Source: Thioalkalivibrio sp.
GTDB lineage: Bacteria; Pseudomonadota; Gammaproteobacteria; SpSt-1174
Direction of reading: 5' to 3'
Length of the DNA stretch: 37,688 bases
Assembly: GCA_011046015.1 (NCBI GenBank)
Contig: DSBO01000048.1
Coordinates: forward strand, 1-37,688
The position numbers and the translations under genes are program-made. The notes beneath the pieces are model-generated. The model did no database searches. It was given only the letters and a program-made list of their open reading frames with translations, and was not told where the DNA came from. Each line of letters opens with the position of its first letter. Positions within the stretch are counted from its first letter, which is position 1. Positions 8,550 through 17,616 of the stretch are shown here, one piece after another.

Positions 8550-9284
8550 TTAGCGGGACTTGAGGAAGCGCCGTACCTCGGCGACGTGGCGGCGGCTGAT
8601 CTCGAGACGATCGTCGATGCCCTTCATGGCGATCATGAAGCGGCCCTCGGGTGACTTTTCCATGCCGCCGGCGAAGCGGCGCTGTACCAGGGCGTTGCGG
8701 TGTACGCGCAGGAAGCGCTCGCCGAACTCTTCCTCCAGCGACTTGAGCGGCTCCTCGATGATGACCTCGCCATCGGTGTGGCGCACGGTGACGTACTTCT
8801 GGTCGGCCAGGAAGTAGATGATGTTGTCCACCGGAATGAGTTCGAGGTTGCCGCGAAAGCGCGCGCAGATGTGGGTGCGGGCCTGATCCTCCTCGACCTC
8901 CTCGCCCAGGGCGGCGAGCTGGGCACGGGTGGGCGTGCGGGCGGCCGCCAGGGCATCGAGCAGGTGCTGCTTGCGGATAGGCTTGACCAGGTAGCCGGCG
9001 GCATGGGCCCGGAAAGCCTCCAGGGCGTGCTCCTCGAAGGCAGTGGTGAAGATAACGGCGGGCGGCGCCTCCAGGCCGGCGAGGTGGCGCGCCGCCTCGA
9101 TACCGTCCATGCCGGGCATGCGCACGTCCATGAGTACGATGTCCGGGTGCGCATGGTCGGCCTCGCGCAGGGCCTCGGTGCCGTTGGCGGCCTCGGCACA
9201 GACGCCGAAGTCCGGCAGTTCGTCGATCAGGCTGCGCAGCCGGTCGCGCGCGGGTTTCTCGTCGTCGACAATCAGGACCTTCAT
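8550..9284 (-). CDS. algR: LytTR-family response regulator, AlgR type
   Basis: This 244-aa transcription factor has an N-terminal receiver domain with phospho-acceptor Asp53 (VLMDVRMPGMDG) and acidic pocket Asp7/Asp8, and a C-terminal LytTR DNA-binding domain (about residues 140-244, with YFLADQKYVTV and FLRVHRNALV). The start is set at ATG 9284 (MKVLIVDDE), 4 bases after the kinase stop; a longer frame exists but would run into algZ. The pair algZ-algR upstream of hemC and divergent from argH matches the Pseudomonas arrangement, where AlgR controls alginate, pili and virulence. Its targets in this organism cannot be read from sequence. Confidence 0.95.
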   Translation of the reverse strand: MKVLIVDDEKPARDRLRSLIDELPDFGVCAEAANGTEALREADHAHPDIVLMDVRMPGMDGIEAARHLAGLEAPPAVIFTTAFEEHALEAFRAHAAGYLVKPIRKQHLLDALAAARTPTRAQLAALGEEVEEDQARTHICARFRGNLELIPVDNIIYFLADQKYVTVRHTDGEVIIEEPLKSLEEEFGERFLRVHRNALVQRRFAGGMEKSPEGRFMIAMKGIDDRLEISRRHVAEVRRFLKSR

Positions 9285-9288
9285 GGTC

Positions 9289-10347
9289 TCATTCCCCGGG
9301 GATCGTGAAGCATACAGTATACGTATCTTCACTCTGCTCGATGTGCAACTCGCTTTGCTCGCCATAGGCGAGTGCGAGGCGCTGGCGGATGTTGTCCTGC
9401 GCCATGTGGTTGCCCTGGCTCCGGCGTGTTTCCTGGCCCAGCGGGTTGCTGACCAGCACGCGCAGGCCCTGCGGCGCGCCCTCGATACGGATCTGCACGA
9501 TACCGCCCTGCGTGAGCGGTTCGATGCCGTGATAGATGGCGTTCTCCACCAGAGGCTGGATCACCAGCGCGGGCACGGTGATGCCGCGCGGTAGATGCTC
9601 GTCGATGTGCCACTCGATGGTGAGCCGTTCATCCAGCCGCAGTTGTTCGATGGCGAGATAGCGGCGGGTGATCTCGATCTCCTCGTCCAGCCCGATGCGT
9701 TCGCGCTTGTCCAGTGTGGCGCGGAACATGTCGGCCAGGTCGTGCACTGCCTCCTCAGCCTGGTCCGGGTGAGTGCGGGTGAGACTGGCAATGGTGTTCA
9801 TGCTGTTGAACAGGAAATGCGGCCGGATCCGCGCCGTGAGTGCCTGCACCCGCGCGCGGGCCTCAGCCTCGACGTTCTGCGCCCACTGGTGATGCACGTA
9901 GAAGTAGCGGAAGACGATGGTGGCGACAATCGTGGTGATGGCGAGATTGCGCAGCACGAACAGGGTCGGGGAGAGCTCGGAGCTCACGGCCTGCGCGCCG
10001 GCGTAGCGCTCGATGGCCAGCGTGAGCAGGGAGACGCCCAGCGCCATGCCGAGCGTGGTGCCGTAGCCTACCATGGCGGCCACGCGCGGGTCGGGTAGTG
10101 GCCGGTAGCGCCGGATCACGCACAGGGCGCCCGCCGAGCCCAGCGCCACCCACTGCACGAACAGGCTGATCAGCCCCAGGTCGGTCCACAGGTTGCCGGT
10201 ATGGGTGGCCGAGACCAGCGCCAGCATGCAGGCCAGCAGCTCGGCGATGAGCACGACCAGGAATACCGCGCGTGCGGTGCAGAAGTTTGGCAGGAAGCAG
10301 TCGCGCGACTCGGTAGCCACATCGCGACCGGGGGTGGTGGTTCGCAT
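9289..10347 (-). CDS. algZ: Membrane sensor histidine kinase, AlgZ/FimS type
   Basis: This 352-aa kinase belongs to the LytS/YehU-like group that pairs with LytTR regulators. The start is placed at ATG 10347 (MRTTTPGRD); the frame stays open upstream but runs antisense through argH. The N-terminal half has several hydrophobic segments (about residues 28-48, 55-75, 90-110 and 125-145), forming a multi-pass membrane sensor. The kinase half carries RPHFLFNSMNT with the phospho-accepting His, and an ATP-binding N-box in VENAIYHGIEP. It lies 4 bases before algR and diverges from argH. Signal unknown. Confidence 0.93.
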   Translation of the reverse strand: MRTTTPGRDVATESRDCFLPNFCTARAVFLVVLIAELLACMLALVSATHTGNLWTDLGLISLFVQWVALGSAGALCVIRRYRPLPDPRVAAMVGYGTTLGMALGVSLLTLAIERYAGAQAVSSELSPTLFVLRNLAITTIVATIVFRYFYVHHQWAQNVEAEARARVQALTARIRPHFLFNSMNTIASLTRTHPDQAEEAVHDLADMFRATLDKRERIGLDEEIEITRRYLAIEQLRLDERLTIEWHIDEHLPRGITVPALVIQPLVENAIYHGIEPLTQGGIVQIRIEGAPQGLRVLVSNPLGQETRRSQGNHMAQDNIRQRLALAYGEQSELHIEQSEDTYTVCFTIPGE

Positions 10348-10394
10348 GGACCAAGTGTTGCCGCTGGAGCGCCTCAAGGCAAGCGGCGCGATGG

Positions 10395-10400
10395 TATACT
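10395..10400 (+). promoter_or_regulatory. Candidate -10 element for argH
   Basis: The hexamer TATACT in the 87-base divergent space between algZ and argH matches the sigma-70 -10 consensus at five of six positions. It lies 34 bases ahead of the argH ATG. No good -35 hexamer lies 16-18 bases upstream, so this is a weak candidate. The same GCNATGGTATACTGCG-like context occurs ahead of lptM-lysA. Confidence 0.4.
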
Positions 10401-10434
10401 GCGCCACTTCAAGACCAGCCAGTGATGACACGCC

Positions 10435-11826
10435 ATGACCGATCAGCAACAGGACGACAAACTCTGGGGTGGCCGCTTCACCGAGGCGACCGATGCCTTC
10501 GTCGAGGCCTTTACCGCCTCGGTGGACTTTGACCGTCGGCTCTACCGCCACGACATCGAGGGCTCCAGGGCCCACGCGCGCATGCTCGCGAAGGTCGGGG
10601 TGCTCACCGAGGCGGAGTGCGCGGCGATCCTCGAGGGGCTGGACGAGGTGCTGCACGACATCGAGCGCGGCGACTTCGCCTGGTCGGTATCGCTCGAGGA
10701 CGTGCACATGAACATCGAGGCACGCCTCACCGACCGCATCGGCGTGGCCGGCAAGAAGCTGCACACCGGGCGCTCGCGCAACGACCAGGTCGCCACCGAC
10801 ATCCGCCTGTACCTGCGCGACGAAATCGACTTCCTGCTCGGCGAGATCCGTCGCGCCCAGCACGCGCTGCTCGACCTGGCCGAGCGCGAGGCGGACACCA
10901 TCCTCCCGGGATTCACCCACCTGCAGGTGGCGATGCCGGTTACCTTCGGCCACCACATGCTGGCCTGGTTCGAGATGCTGGATCGCGACTTCGACCGCCT
11001 GGCCGACTGCCGCAAGCGCGTGAACGTGATGCCGCTGGGTGCAGCGGCCCTGGCGGGCACCACCTATCCCATCGACCGCGACTACACGGCCGACCTGCTC
11101 GGCTTTGCGCGTCCGGCAAACAATTCGCTGGATGCCGTCTCCGATCGTGACTTCGCCATCGAATTCTGCGCCGCCGGCGCGCTGATCATGACGCACCTGT
11201 CGCGCTTCGCCGAGGAGCTGGTCCTCTGGGCCTCCGCGCAGTTCGATTTCGTCGACCTGCCGGATCGTTTCTGCACCGGCTCATCCATCATGCCGCAGAA
11301 GAAGAACCCGGACGTCCCCGAGCTGCTGCGCGGCAAGAGCGGGCGCACCAACGGCAACCTCATCAGCCTGCTCACGCTGATGAAGGGCCAGCCGCTGGCC
11401 TACAACAAGGACAACCAGGAAGACAAGGAGCCGCTGTTCGACACAGTCGACACGCTCAGGGGCAGCCTGCGTGCCTTCGCCGACATGGTTCCGCACCTCA
11501 AGGTGAAGGCCGAGCGCATGCGTGCTGCCGCCCGCCAGGGCTACTCCACCGCGACCGATCTGGCGGACTACCTGGTGCGCAAGGGCGTGGCCTTCCGCGA
11601 CGCCCACGAGATCGTCGGCAAGTCCGTGCGCTACGGCATCGAGCAGGGTCGCGACCTGGCCGACCTCGCGCTGGACGAACTGCGGCAGTTCTCGGATGCC
11701 ATTGAAGATGACGTGTTCGAGGTGCTCACGCTGGAAGGCTCGGTGGCCGCGCGCAACCACCTCGGCGGTACCGCGCCCGAGCAGGTGCGCAAGCAGGTTC
11801 AAGGCGCGAGGGGGCGGTTGGGGTAG
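10435..11826 (+). CDS. argH: Argininosuccinate lyase
   Basis: ArgH splits argininosuccinate into arginine and fumarate, the last step of arginine synthesis. The 463-aa protein is full length for the family. It shows WGGRF near the N-terminus, TGRSRNDQVATD (residues 111-122), and the fumarase/aspartase superfamily signature GSSIMPQKKNPD (residues 282-293), whose serine loop holds the catalytic base. The start ATG 10435 directly follows TGACACGCC. It is transcribed away from algZ-algR, as in pseudomonads, and is followed by a repeat-bearing gap. Confidence 0.98.
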   Translation: MTDQQQDDKLWGGRFTEATDAFVEAFTASVDFDRRLYRHDIEGSRAHARMLAKVGVLTEAECAAILEGLDEVLHDIERGDFAWSVSLEDVHMNIEARLTDRIGVAGKKLHTGRSRNDQVATDIRLYLRDEIDFLLGEIRRAQHALLDLAEREADTILPGFTHLQVAMPVTFGHHMLAWFEMLDRDFDRLADCRKRVNVMPLGAAALAGTTYPIDRDYTADLLGFARPANNSLDAVSDRDFAIEFCAAGALIMTHLSRFAEELVLWASAQFDFVDLPDRFCTGSSIMPQKKNPDVPELLRGKSGRTNGNLISLLTLMKGQPLAYNKDNQEDKEPLFDTVDTLRGSLRAFADMVPHLKVKAERMRAAARQGYSTATDLADYLVRKGVAFRDAHEIVGKSVRYGIEQGRDLADLALDELRQFSDAIEDDVFEVLTLEGSVAARNHLGGTAPEQVRKQVQGARGRLG

Positions 11827-11847
11827 TAAGTGGCAGGGACGGTGTTT

Positions 11848-11975
11848 GCCACCGAGGGCACAGAGATCACAGAGTTTCAGGCTGCACGCTTTAAGCAGGG
11901 GTGACGGAATTCACGACTGTCATCGCCTGTCACGACACCGCTTTATCCCTCTGTGTACTCTCTGCCCTCTGTGGC
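11848..11975. repeat. Imperfect inverted repeat of the CACAGAG type after argH
   Basis: Two 27-base arms (11848-11874 and 11949-11975) are reverse complements with 23 of 27 matches. Each has the form GCCACnGAGGGCAnAGAG followed by ACACAGAG or TCACAGAG. The 74 bases between them show nothing gene-like. The pair fills most of the gap between argH and the convergent gene at 11984. Similar CCACAGAG-rich intergenic pieces are familiar from many gammaproteobacterial genomes, but I cannot name this family. As RNA it could form a long stem and might end both convergent transcripts, though there is no U-run. Confidence 0.7.
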
Positions 11976-11983
11976 TAGCTAAC

Positions 11984-12361
11984 CTAGCGCCGCCCCATGT
12001 AGGCCCGCTGGTCGGGCGCCACCAGCAAGGCCTCCGGGACGTGCAGCTTGATCACGGCGGGCAGCTCGAGCGTGATGCCGGGCACGGGGCGCACCGTGAC
12101 CCAGAGGGTGTTGAGCCTGAGGTTCATGTCGGCGAATACCACCACCTTGCCGTAGCGTTCCAGCACACGCTGGATGTGGCCGAGCTTGGTGCGGATGACG
12201 TCGGCCGGCTGGCGGCTGAGCCTGGGGATGATCATGAGAAAGTCACTCAGGGGCCGGCCGCTCTCGTCGCGCCCCGGGGCGCGCTTCCACAGGGGTTCGC
12301 AGGGTTCCAGTCCGATGCTGTGGCGCAGGGCCCGGGTGTCGTCGATCTGTAAGCCATTCAT
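11984..12361 (-). CDS. Uncharacterised 125-aa protein
   Basis: I do not recognise this protein. It is a cytoplasmic-looking 125-aa polypeptide with no signal peptide or membrane segment. It opens with MNGLQIDDTRALRHSIGLEP and has a basic, proline-containing middle followed by a beta-rich C-terminal half (KVVVFADMNLRLNTLWVTVRP). Codon use matches its neighbours, so it is likely real. It lies 42 bases after the esterase gene on the same strand and converges on argH. No function is proposed. Confidence 0.65.
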   Translation of the reverse strand: MNGLQIDDTRALRHSIGLEPCEPLWKRAPGRDESGRPLSDFLMIIPRLSRQPADVIRTKLGHIQRVLERYGKVVVFADMNLRLNTLWVTVRPVPGITLELPAVIKLHVPEALLVAPDQRAYMGRR

Positions 12362-12403
12362 GAATCGAGCATAGCCTGCGGCGGCCGTTTTGCCAGTGGC
12401 CGC

Positions 12404-13072
12404 CTAGCCGAGCCGTGCCCGCAGCCAGTGGGAGACGGCCGCGATCTCCTCGGCGCAGACGCTGTGCCCCATCGGGTAGTCGTGCGCCTCCAGCGCAAAT
12501 CCCCTGTCCTTCAGCCAGTTGCGCGCCTGGTGCCCGATGCTGATGGGGATGATCTCGTCGTGATGGCCATGTGCCATGAACACGGGCAGGCCGCGACTGG
12601 CAAGGCCCATGCGCGCCTCCAGCTCCTCGGCCAGGGGCAGATAGGTCGAAAGTGCCAGCACGCCGCCGAGCCGTTCCCGATAGCCGATGCCTGCGTGCAG
12701 CGCGATCACTCCGCCCTGCGAGAAGCCCGCCACGATGATACGTTCGGCCTGAATACCCCCCTCGCGCTGTGCGTCGATGAGGGCGGTCACGCGCTCCGTG
12801 GAGGCGCGGATGTGCTCCGCGTTTTCTCCCAGTCCGAAGTCCAGGCTCTCGAAGTCATACCAGGCGCGCATGGCCAGACCGCCGTTGATGGTCACCGGCA
12901 TGACGGGGGCATGGGGGAACAGGAAGCGGACGGACAGGTCGGGCGGCAGGTCGAGCTCGGGCACGATGGGTTCGAAGTCGTGGCCGTCCGCACCCAGCCC
13001 ATGCAGCCAGACGATACAGGCGGTCGGCTGTGTGCCGGTGTCGACGGTGAGAAATTCGAGTGATTCGGTCAT
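12404..13072 (-). CDS. Carboxylesterase/phospholipase family serine hydrolase
   Basis: This 222-aa alpha/beta hydrolase is of the short bacterial carboxylesterase group (EstB/YpfH, related to acyl-protein thioesterase). The catalytic triad is readable: Ser118 in GFSQGG, Asp172 in GHHDEIIP and His203 in GHSV. The oxyanion-hole region is WLHGLGADGHDF (residues 22-33). There is no signal peptide, so it should be cytoplasmic. Substrates are short-chain esters or acyl groups, by family. It sits downstream of soxZ on the same strand but is separated from it by a terminator and 223 bases; a 13-base palindrome CGTTCCCGGAACG (13111-13123) lies in its upstream region. Confidence 0.93.
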   Translation of the reverse strand: MTESLEFLTVDTGTQPTACIVWLHGLGADGHDFEPIVPELDLPPDLSVRFLFPHAPVMPVTINGGLAMRAWYDFESLDFGLGENAEHIRASTERVTALIDAQREGGIQAERIIVAGFSQGGVIALHAGIGYRERLGGVLALSTYLPLAEELEARMGLASRGLPVFMAHGHHDEIIPISIGHQARNWLKDRGFALEAHDYPMGHSVCAEEIAAVSHWLRARLG

Positions 13073-13141
13073 GGCGGAAGCACGGAGATGACGAGATATC
13101 CAGCTTACCGCGTTCCCGGAACGGGATGATAGGAGGTGGGT

Positions 13142-13169
13142 AAAAAAGGGAAAGCGCGTCCGTGCGCTT
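13142..13169 (-). terminator. Rho-independent terminator after soxZ
   Basis: Read on the minus strand, AAGCGC-ACGGAC-GCGCTT forms a 6-bp stem (13152-13157 with 13164-13169) with a 6-base loop. It is followed by TCCC and then six T residues (13142-13147). It lies about 125 bases after the soxZ stop and about 70 bases ahead of the esterase start. The three C residues before the T-run make it less than ideal, but position and orientation fit the end of the soxYZ transcript. Confidence 0.65.
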
Positions 13170-13283
13170 CAAGTCACTGCCAAAGGAAACTCGCTGAAAC
13201 GGTGTGCATCCACAGACTCGGAAACGTTCCGGGGCGAGACTTTCAATATGGGGTTTCCCTGCCCCCAAGCCACTGCCAAAGGA
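13170..13283. repeat. Short direct repeat after soxZ
   Basis: CAAGTCACTGCCAAAGGA (13170-13187) and CAAGCCACTGCCAAAGGA (13266-13283) agree at 17 of 18 positions and lie 96 bases apart in the gap between soxZ and the esterase gene. The pair could be a small duplication or a deletion scar. No function is visible. Confidence 0.6.
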
Positions 13284-13295
13284 TTCTTTGCGTAA

Positions 13296-13607
13296 TCAGG
13301 AAACCTTGGTTTCCACGGAATCGGTGTTGCCCTCGTTGTCGGTCCAGCTGATCTTCAGCGTATCGCCGGCCTTGGCACCGGAAAACTTGAACGACAGGTA
13401 GGGGTTCTTGGAGATGGCCGGGCCCCACAGGGCGGTGAGCACGTTGTTGCCGTTGTGCTCGGCATTCACTTCCTGGATGAAGTGGGCCGGGATCATCTTG
13501 CCGGTCTTGCTGTCTTTGCGCTGACCGGTTTCCATCGGGTGGCTGATCAGGCACTTCACGGTGGTGGACTCACCGGCGGCCTGCGCACGAACTTTAATCG
13601 AAGACAT
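13296..13607 (-). CDS. soxZ: Thiosulfate-oxidation carrier subunit SoxZ
   Basis: SoxZ is the partner of SoxY in the periplasmic SoxYZ carrier, which holds sulfur intermediates during thiosulfate oxidation. The 103-aa protein lacks a signal peptide, as is normal: it is exported bound to SoxY through the Tat system. Family features are VKCLISHPMETGQRKD, KMIPAHFIQEV, and an immunoglobulin-like beta pattern to the end (GDTLKISWTDNEG). It starts 28 bases after the soxY stop, with AGAGGAG as ribosome-binding site, and is followed by a terminator. Codon use is biased to C-ending optimal codons, which suggests high expression. No soxA, soxX, soxB or soxCD genes are in the window. Confidence 0.97.
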   Translation of the reverse strand: MSSIKVRAQAAGESTTVKCLISHPMETGQRKDSKTGKMIPAHFIQEVNAEHNGNNVLTALWGPAISKNPYLSFKFSGAKAGDTLKISWTDNEGNTDSVETKVS

Positions 13608-13635
13608 GTCTGGTACTCCTCTGAATTCTCAGCGA

Positions 13636-14097
13636 TTAACCGCCGCAGCCACCGATGGTGACCTTGACTTCCTTGCGCGAGCTGTACAGCTTGCCATTGG
13701 CCTTGACCATGGCGATCACGTCGGAGGTCTTGCCCATCTTGATGCGCGTGGAGACGAACGGATCGGTGTTGGCGCCGAGCATGTAGCTCGAGGTCAGCGG
13801 ATTACCATTTTCGGCGGCCAGAATGCTGATCGACTCGACACCGGAGATGCCGGTGGAGACGGTCACGGGCACGACGGCGCCGTTCTCGGCGATGTCGGGG
13901 GCCTTGATTTCGATCTCGCCATCGGCGGCCTGGTCACTGCCGGCGATGCCCTTCATGGCAGCGCTGATGGAATCGGCTTCGAAGGCTTCTTTCGGCCAGG
14001 CGGCCAGAACGGCGCGCGGGGCCACGAGACCGGCGGCAACGGCCATACCGACGGTGCCGGCGGCCAGGGTGCCTTTGAGCAGGGTTCTACGCTTCAT
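13636..14097 (-). CDS. soxY: Thiosulfate-oxidation carrier subunit SoxY
   Basis: SoxY is the swinging-arm carrier: sulfur intermediates are bound to the cysteine of its C-terminal GGCGG motif, here Cys151 of 153 residues. The N-terminus is a Tat signal (KRRTLLK twin-arginine, a hydrophobic Ala/Gly/Val core, likely cleavage after AVLA near residue 32), so the mature protein is periplasmic. The body matches the SoxY fold (VPVTVSTGISGVESISILAAEN). The ribosome-binding site GAGGAG lies 7 bases before the ATG. Upstream lies a sigma-54 promoter with IHF and enhancer sites, and beyond it an NtrC-type activator and its kinase. Regulation by that pair is inferred from position. Confidence 0.98.
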   Translation of the reverse strand: MKRRTLLKGTLAAGTVGMAVAAGLVAPRAVLAAWPKEAFEADSISAAMKGIAGSDQAADGEIEIKAPDIAENGAVVPVTVSTGISGVESISILAAENGNPLTSSYMLGANTDPFVSTRIKMGKTSDVIAMVKANGKLYSSRKEVKVTIGGCGG

Positions 14098-14146
14098 TTC
14101 TCAACTCCTCGATCATTGCTACTTTGGTGTAGCTGTAGGATGACTA

Positions 14147-14163
14147 TACAAACACCGTGCCAA
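14147..14163 (-). promoter_or_regulatory. Sigma-54 (-24/-12) promoter of soxYZ
   Basis: On the minus strand the 17-mer TTGGCACGGTGTTTGTA fits the RpoN consensus YTGGCACGNNNNTTGCW at every defined position except one (T for C in the -12 GC). The GG and GT pairs are separated by the canonical 10 bases. The predicted start is near 14136, giving a leader of about 39 bases before soxY with its ribosome-binding site inside. No competing sigma-70 promoter stands out in this gap. Confidence 0.85.
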
Positions 14164-14180
14164 CAGAGGCGACCTTGTAA

Positions 14181-14193
14181 AATCAACAGGTTG
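14181..14193. promoter_or_regulatory. IHF-binding site between enhancer and soxYZ promoter
   Basis: AATCAACAGGTTG matches the IHF consensus WATCAANNNNTTR at every defined base and sits in the only A/T-rich part of the gap. Its centre is about 51 bases upstream of the predicted soxY transcription start, between the sigma-54 element and the palindromic enhancer. IHF normally bends DNA at this place to bring the activator to the polymerase. Confidence 0.75.
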
Positions 14194-14227
14194 TGACCGA
14201 GGCGCGTGGAGATGGCGGCGCGTTGGT

Positions 14228-14261
14228 TGCAAATTGCAACGGGCGCCCGTTGCAATTTGCA
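14228..14261. promoter_or_regulatory. 34-bp perfect palindrome, probable activator enhancer (UAS) of soxYZ
   Basis: This 34-bp sequence is fully self-complementary, with its centre between 14244 and 14245 in GGGCGCCC. It contains two smaller dyads, TGCAAATTGCA (14228-14238) and TGCAATTTGCA (14251-14261), centred 23 bp apart, about two helix turns. The left one extends to a perfect 15-mer GTTGCAAATTGCAAC (14226-14240); the right one matches that at 13 of 15. The midpoint lies about 108 bp upstream of the predicted soxY start, the usual place for NtrC-type enhancers. It lies 11 bases past the activator gene's stop, but no T-run follows on either strand, so a terminator role is unlikely. Confidence 0.75.
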
Positions 14262-14272
14262 GGCGGGGTGGC

Positions 14273-15617
<1,345 letters not shown>

Positions 15618-15625
<8 letters not shown>

Positions 15626-17564
15626 TCGATTCTCCCGGGGTCTGCGGCCTGGGCGGCAGCACGATGGAAACGGTCAGGCCGCCGCGCTCGTTGTTGGCAA
15701 GTTTTATCGTACCACCATGGTGCTCGATGATGCCGAGACTCACCGACAGGCCAAGCCCGCTGCCCTTGCCCACCGGCTTGGTAGTGAAGAAGGGATCGAA
15801 CAGCTTGTCGATGATCTCGGGCGCGACGCCCGCGCCCTGGTCGCAGACGCAGATGCGGACCTTCTGTTCCTCGTCCACGCCTGCCTCGATGCGCACCTCG
15901 TCACCCGCGCCGCTCGCCTGTACCGCGTTGAGCAGCAGGTTGATCAGCACCTGCTGCAGTTGATGCGGGTCGCATTCGATGACCAGGTCGGGATCCATCT
16001 CCGACACGAATTCCACCCCCTGGTCGCGGGCCGCCTGGCTCACCAGCTGCAGTGACTGCTCGACCAGCGACTGAACGTGCGTGCGCTCGTAGTGCGGGGG
16101 CACCTGGCGAGAGAAATTGAGGATGCCGCGCACGATGCGTGAGGCGCGGTGAGCCTCGTCGACCAGCGCGCGCAGGTCTTCACGCGTTGCCCTGTCGTCC
16201 GGTGGCAGGGAACGATCGATCAGCTTGGCCAGCGTCAGGATGTTGTGCAGGGGGTTGTTGATCTCGTGCCCGATGCCCGCCGCCATCTCGCCGATGGAGG
16301 CGAGCTTGGCCGACTGCAGCAGCATGGATTCGGCCTGGTCGCGCTCCTCGCGCGCGCGTTCCAGGGTATCCGCCATGTAGTCGAAGGCGACCAGCAGTTC
16401 GTTGATCTCCTGCGTGGAGCGTACCGGCGCCAGCCGGCGGCGACGGCCGCGCGCGTAGTCGCGCAGCTGGCGCGTGAGCTGGGTGATCGGCCGGGCGATG
16501 CGACGCGCGCCGACCTGGGCCAGGACCAGGCTGGCGCCGATCGCGACCACGGCGAACAGCAGCATCCCGGCGCGTATGCGATTGAACGGCGCAGTGATGG
16601 CCGCCATGTCGACGCGTGTGGCGATCACCCAGCTCACCAGCTGGTTGGGGTAGGGGTAGTATTCGGCGTAGTAGACGCGGGTGCGTCCATCCGGCGCGTC
16701 GAAGGCCCCGTAGGGGGCGCTGCGCACGGCCTCCGTCAGGCGTCCGCCGAACTGCCCGTGAAGGTTGTCGGCCGGGGTCTTGGCCGTGCTGAAGAGCCGC
16801 CCGACCGTCTCGTCGTACAGGATCATGCCGTCGCGCTCGGGTACCTCCGGGTTCAGTTCCGCGATCAGCAGCCGCCCGTCGTAGAGTCGCGGCGAGAGTT
16901 CCAGGATCCGGTCGATCTGCACGCCCGTGGCGTTCACCGTGAGATAACCGATGGGCAGCAGCTCCGATTCGCCCGTTAGCGGCACCGCCACATCCAGCAT
17001 GGGCACGTGCCCGGAGTCGCCGTACTCGGTGTGCGAGGGCGGCTGCAGCAGGTAGTTCACCTCGCCCGGGTTCAGCGTCTGCAGCACGTACAGGAATTCG
17101 GGGTCGTCCAGCTCCTCTTCCGCATAGGGGTAGGGATCGAGTCCCATGAACGATGGCGGGGTCTCCTCGCCGTCGCGCACCTTCGCCAGCGTATTCCCGC
17201 GGTAGTCGAGCAGGCGGACGGTGCCCACGTCCTTGAGGATCAGCTGCACCTCGCCGAGAAAACCGGCCAGGTACCGGGTGCGTTGCTGGTGTTCGGCGTG
17301 CTGGTGACCGGTGAGTACGGCCCGCAGGACCGGCAGCACCTGATCCACCGAGGGCGACTGCGCCAGCGCGGCGATGACCTCGCGCTCGAAACTCAGGCGC
17401 CGGTCGAACTCCGCCACCGCGAAACTCAGGTTCGCCTGCAGGCGCTCGTCCACGTCCTTGCGGTGCAGCTGCTCGCTGTAGCCCGTGACCAGCAGCACGA
17501 TGGCCATCAGCGGCACCACGGTGGCCAGCGAGACCCAGAGAAAGATGTTGGTACGAAGGTGCAC
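15618..17564 (-). CDS. Membrane sensor histidine kinase, partner of the NtrC-type regulator
   Basis: This 648-aa kinase has a first transmembrane segment near residues 7-28, a periplasmic sensor region of about 300 residues (dCACHE-like in size; it includes LLDYRGNTLAKVRDG and PIGYLTVNATG), a second transmembrane segment near 330-352, and a HAMP linker (RRIARPITQLTRQLRDY). A dimerisation domain with His433 in GHEINNPLHN and a complete ATPase domain (N-box NLLLNAVQAS, DQGAGV, FFTTKPVGKGSGLGLS) follow. The H-box is of the NtrB/ZraS type. The start is a GTG at 17564 with a weak ribosome-binding site. A large periplasmic domain suits an extracellular signal, possibly a reduced sulfur compound, but the ligand is unknown. 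Confidence 0.95.
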
Positions 17565-17616
17565 GGCGTATCGGTCAGGTCAACGGCTCGGCGACCACTC
17601 AGGGGATGACACGAGC

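Noticed and set aside
10348..11196. Extended N-terminus for the AlgZ kinase
   Set aside because: The frame stays open upstream only because it runs antisense to argH; ATG 10347 gives the normal membrane-sensor start.
14228..14261. The palindrome as a rho-independent terminator of the NtrC-type regulator gene
   Set aside because: It lies 11 bases past the stop and could form a stem, but no T-run follows on either strand, and the nested dyads and promoter spacing fit an enhancer better.
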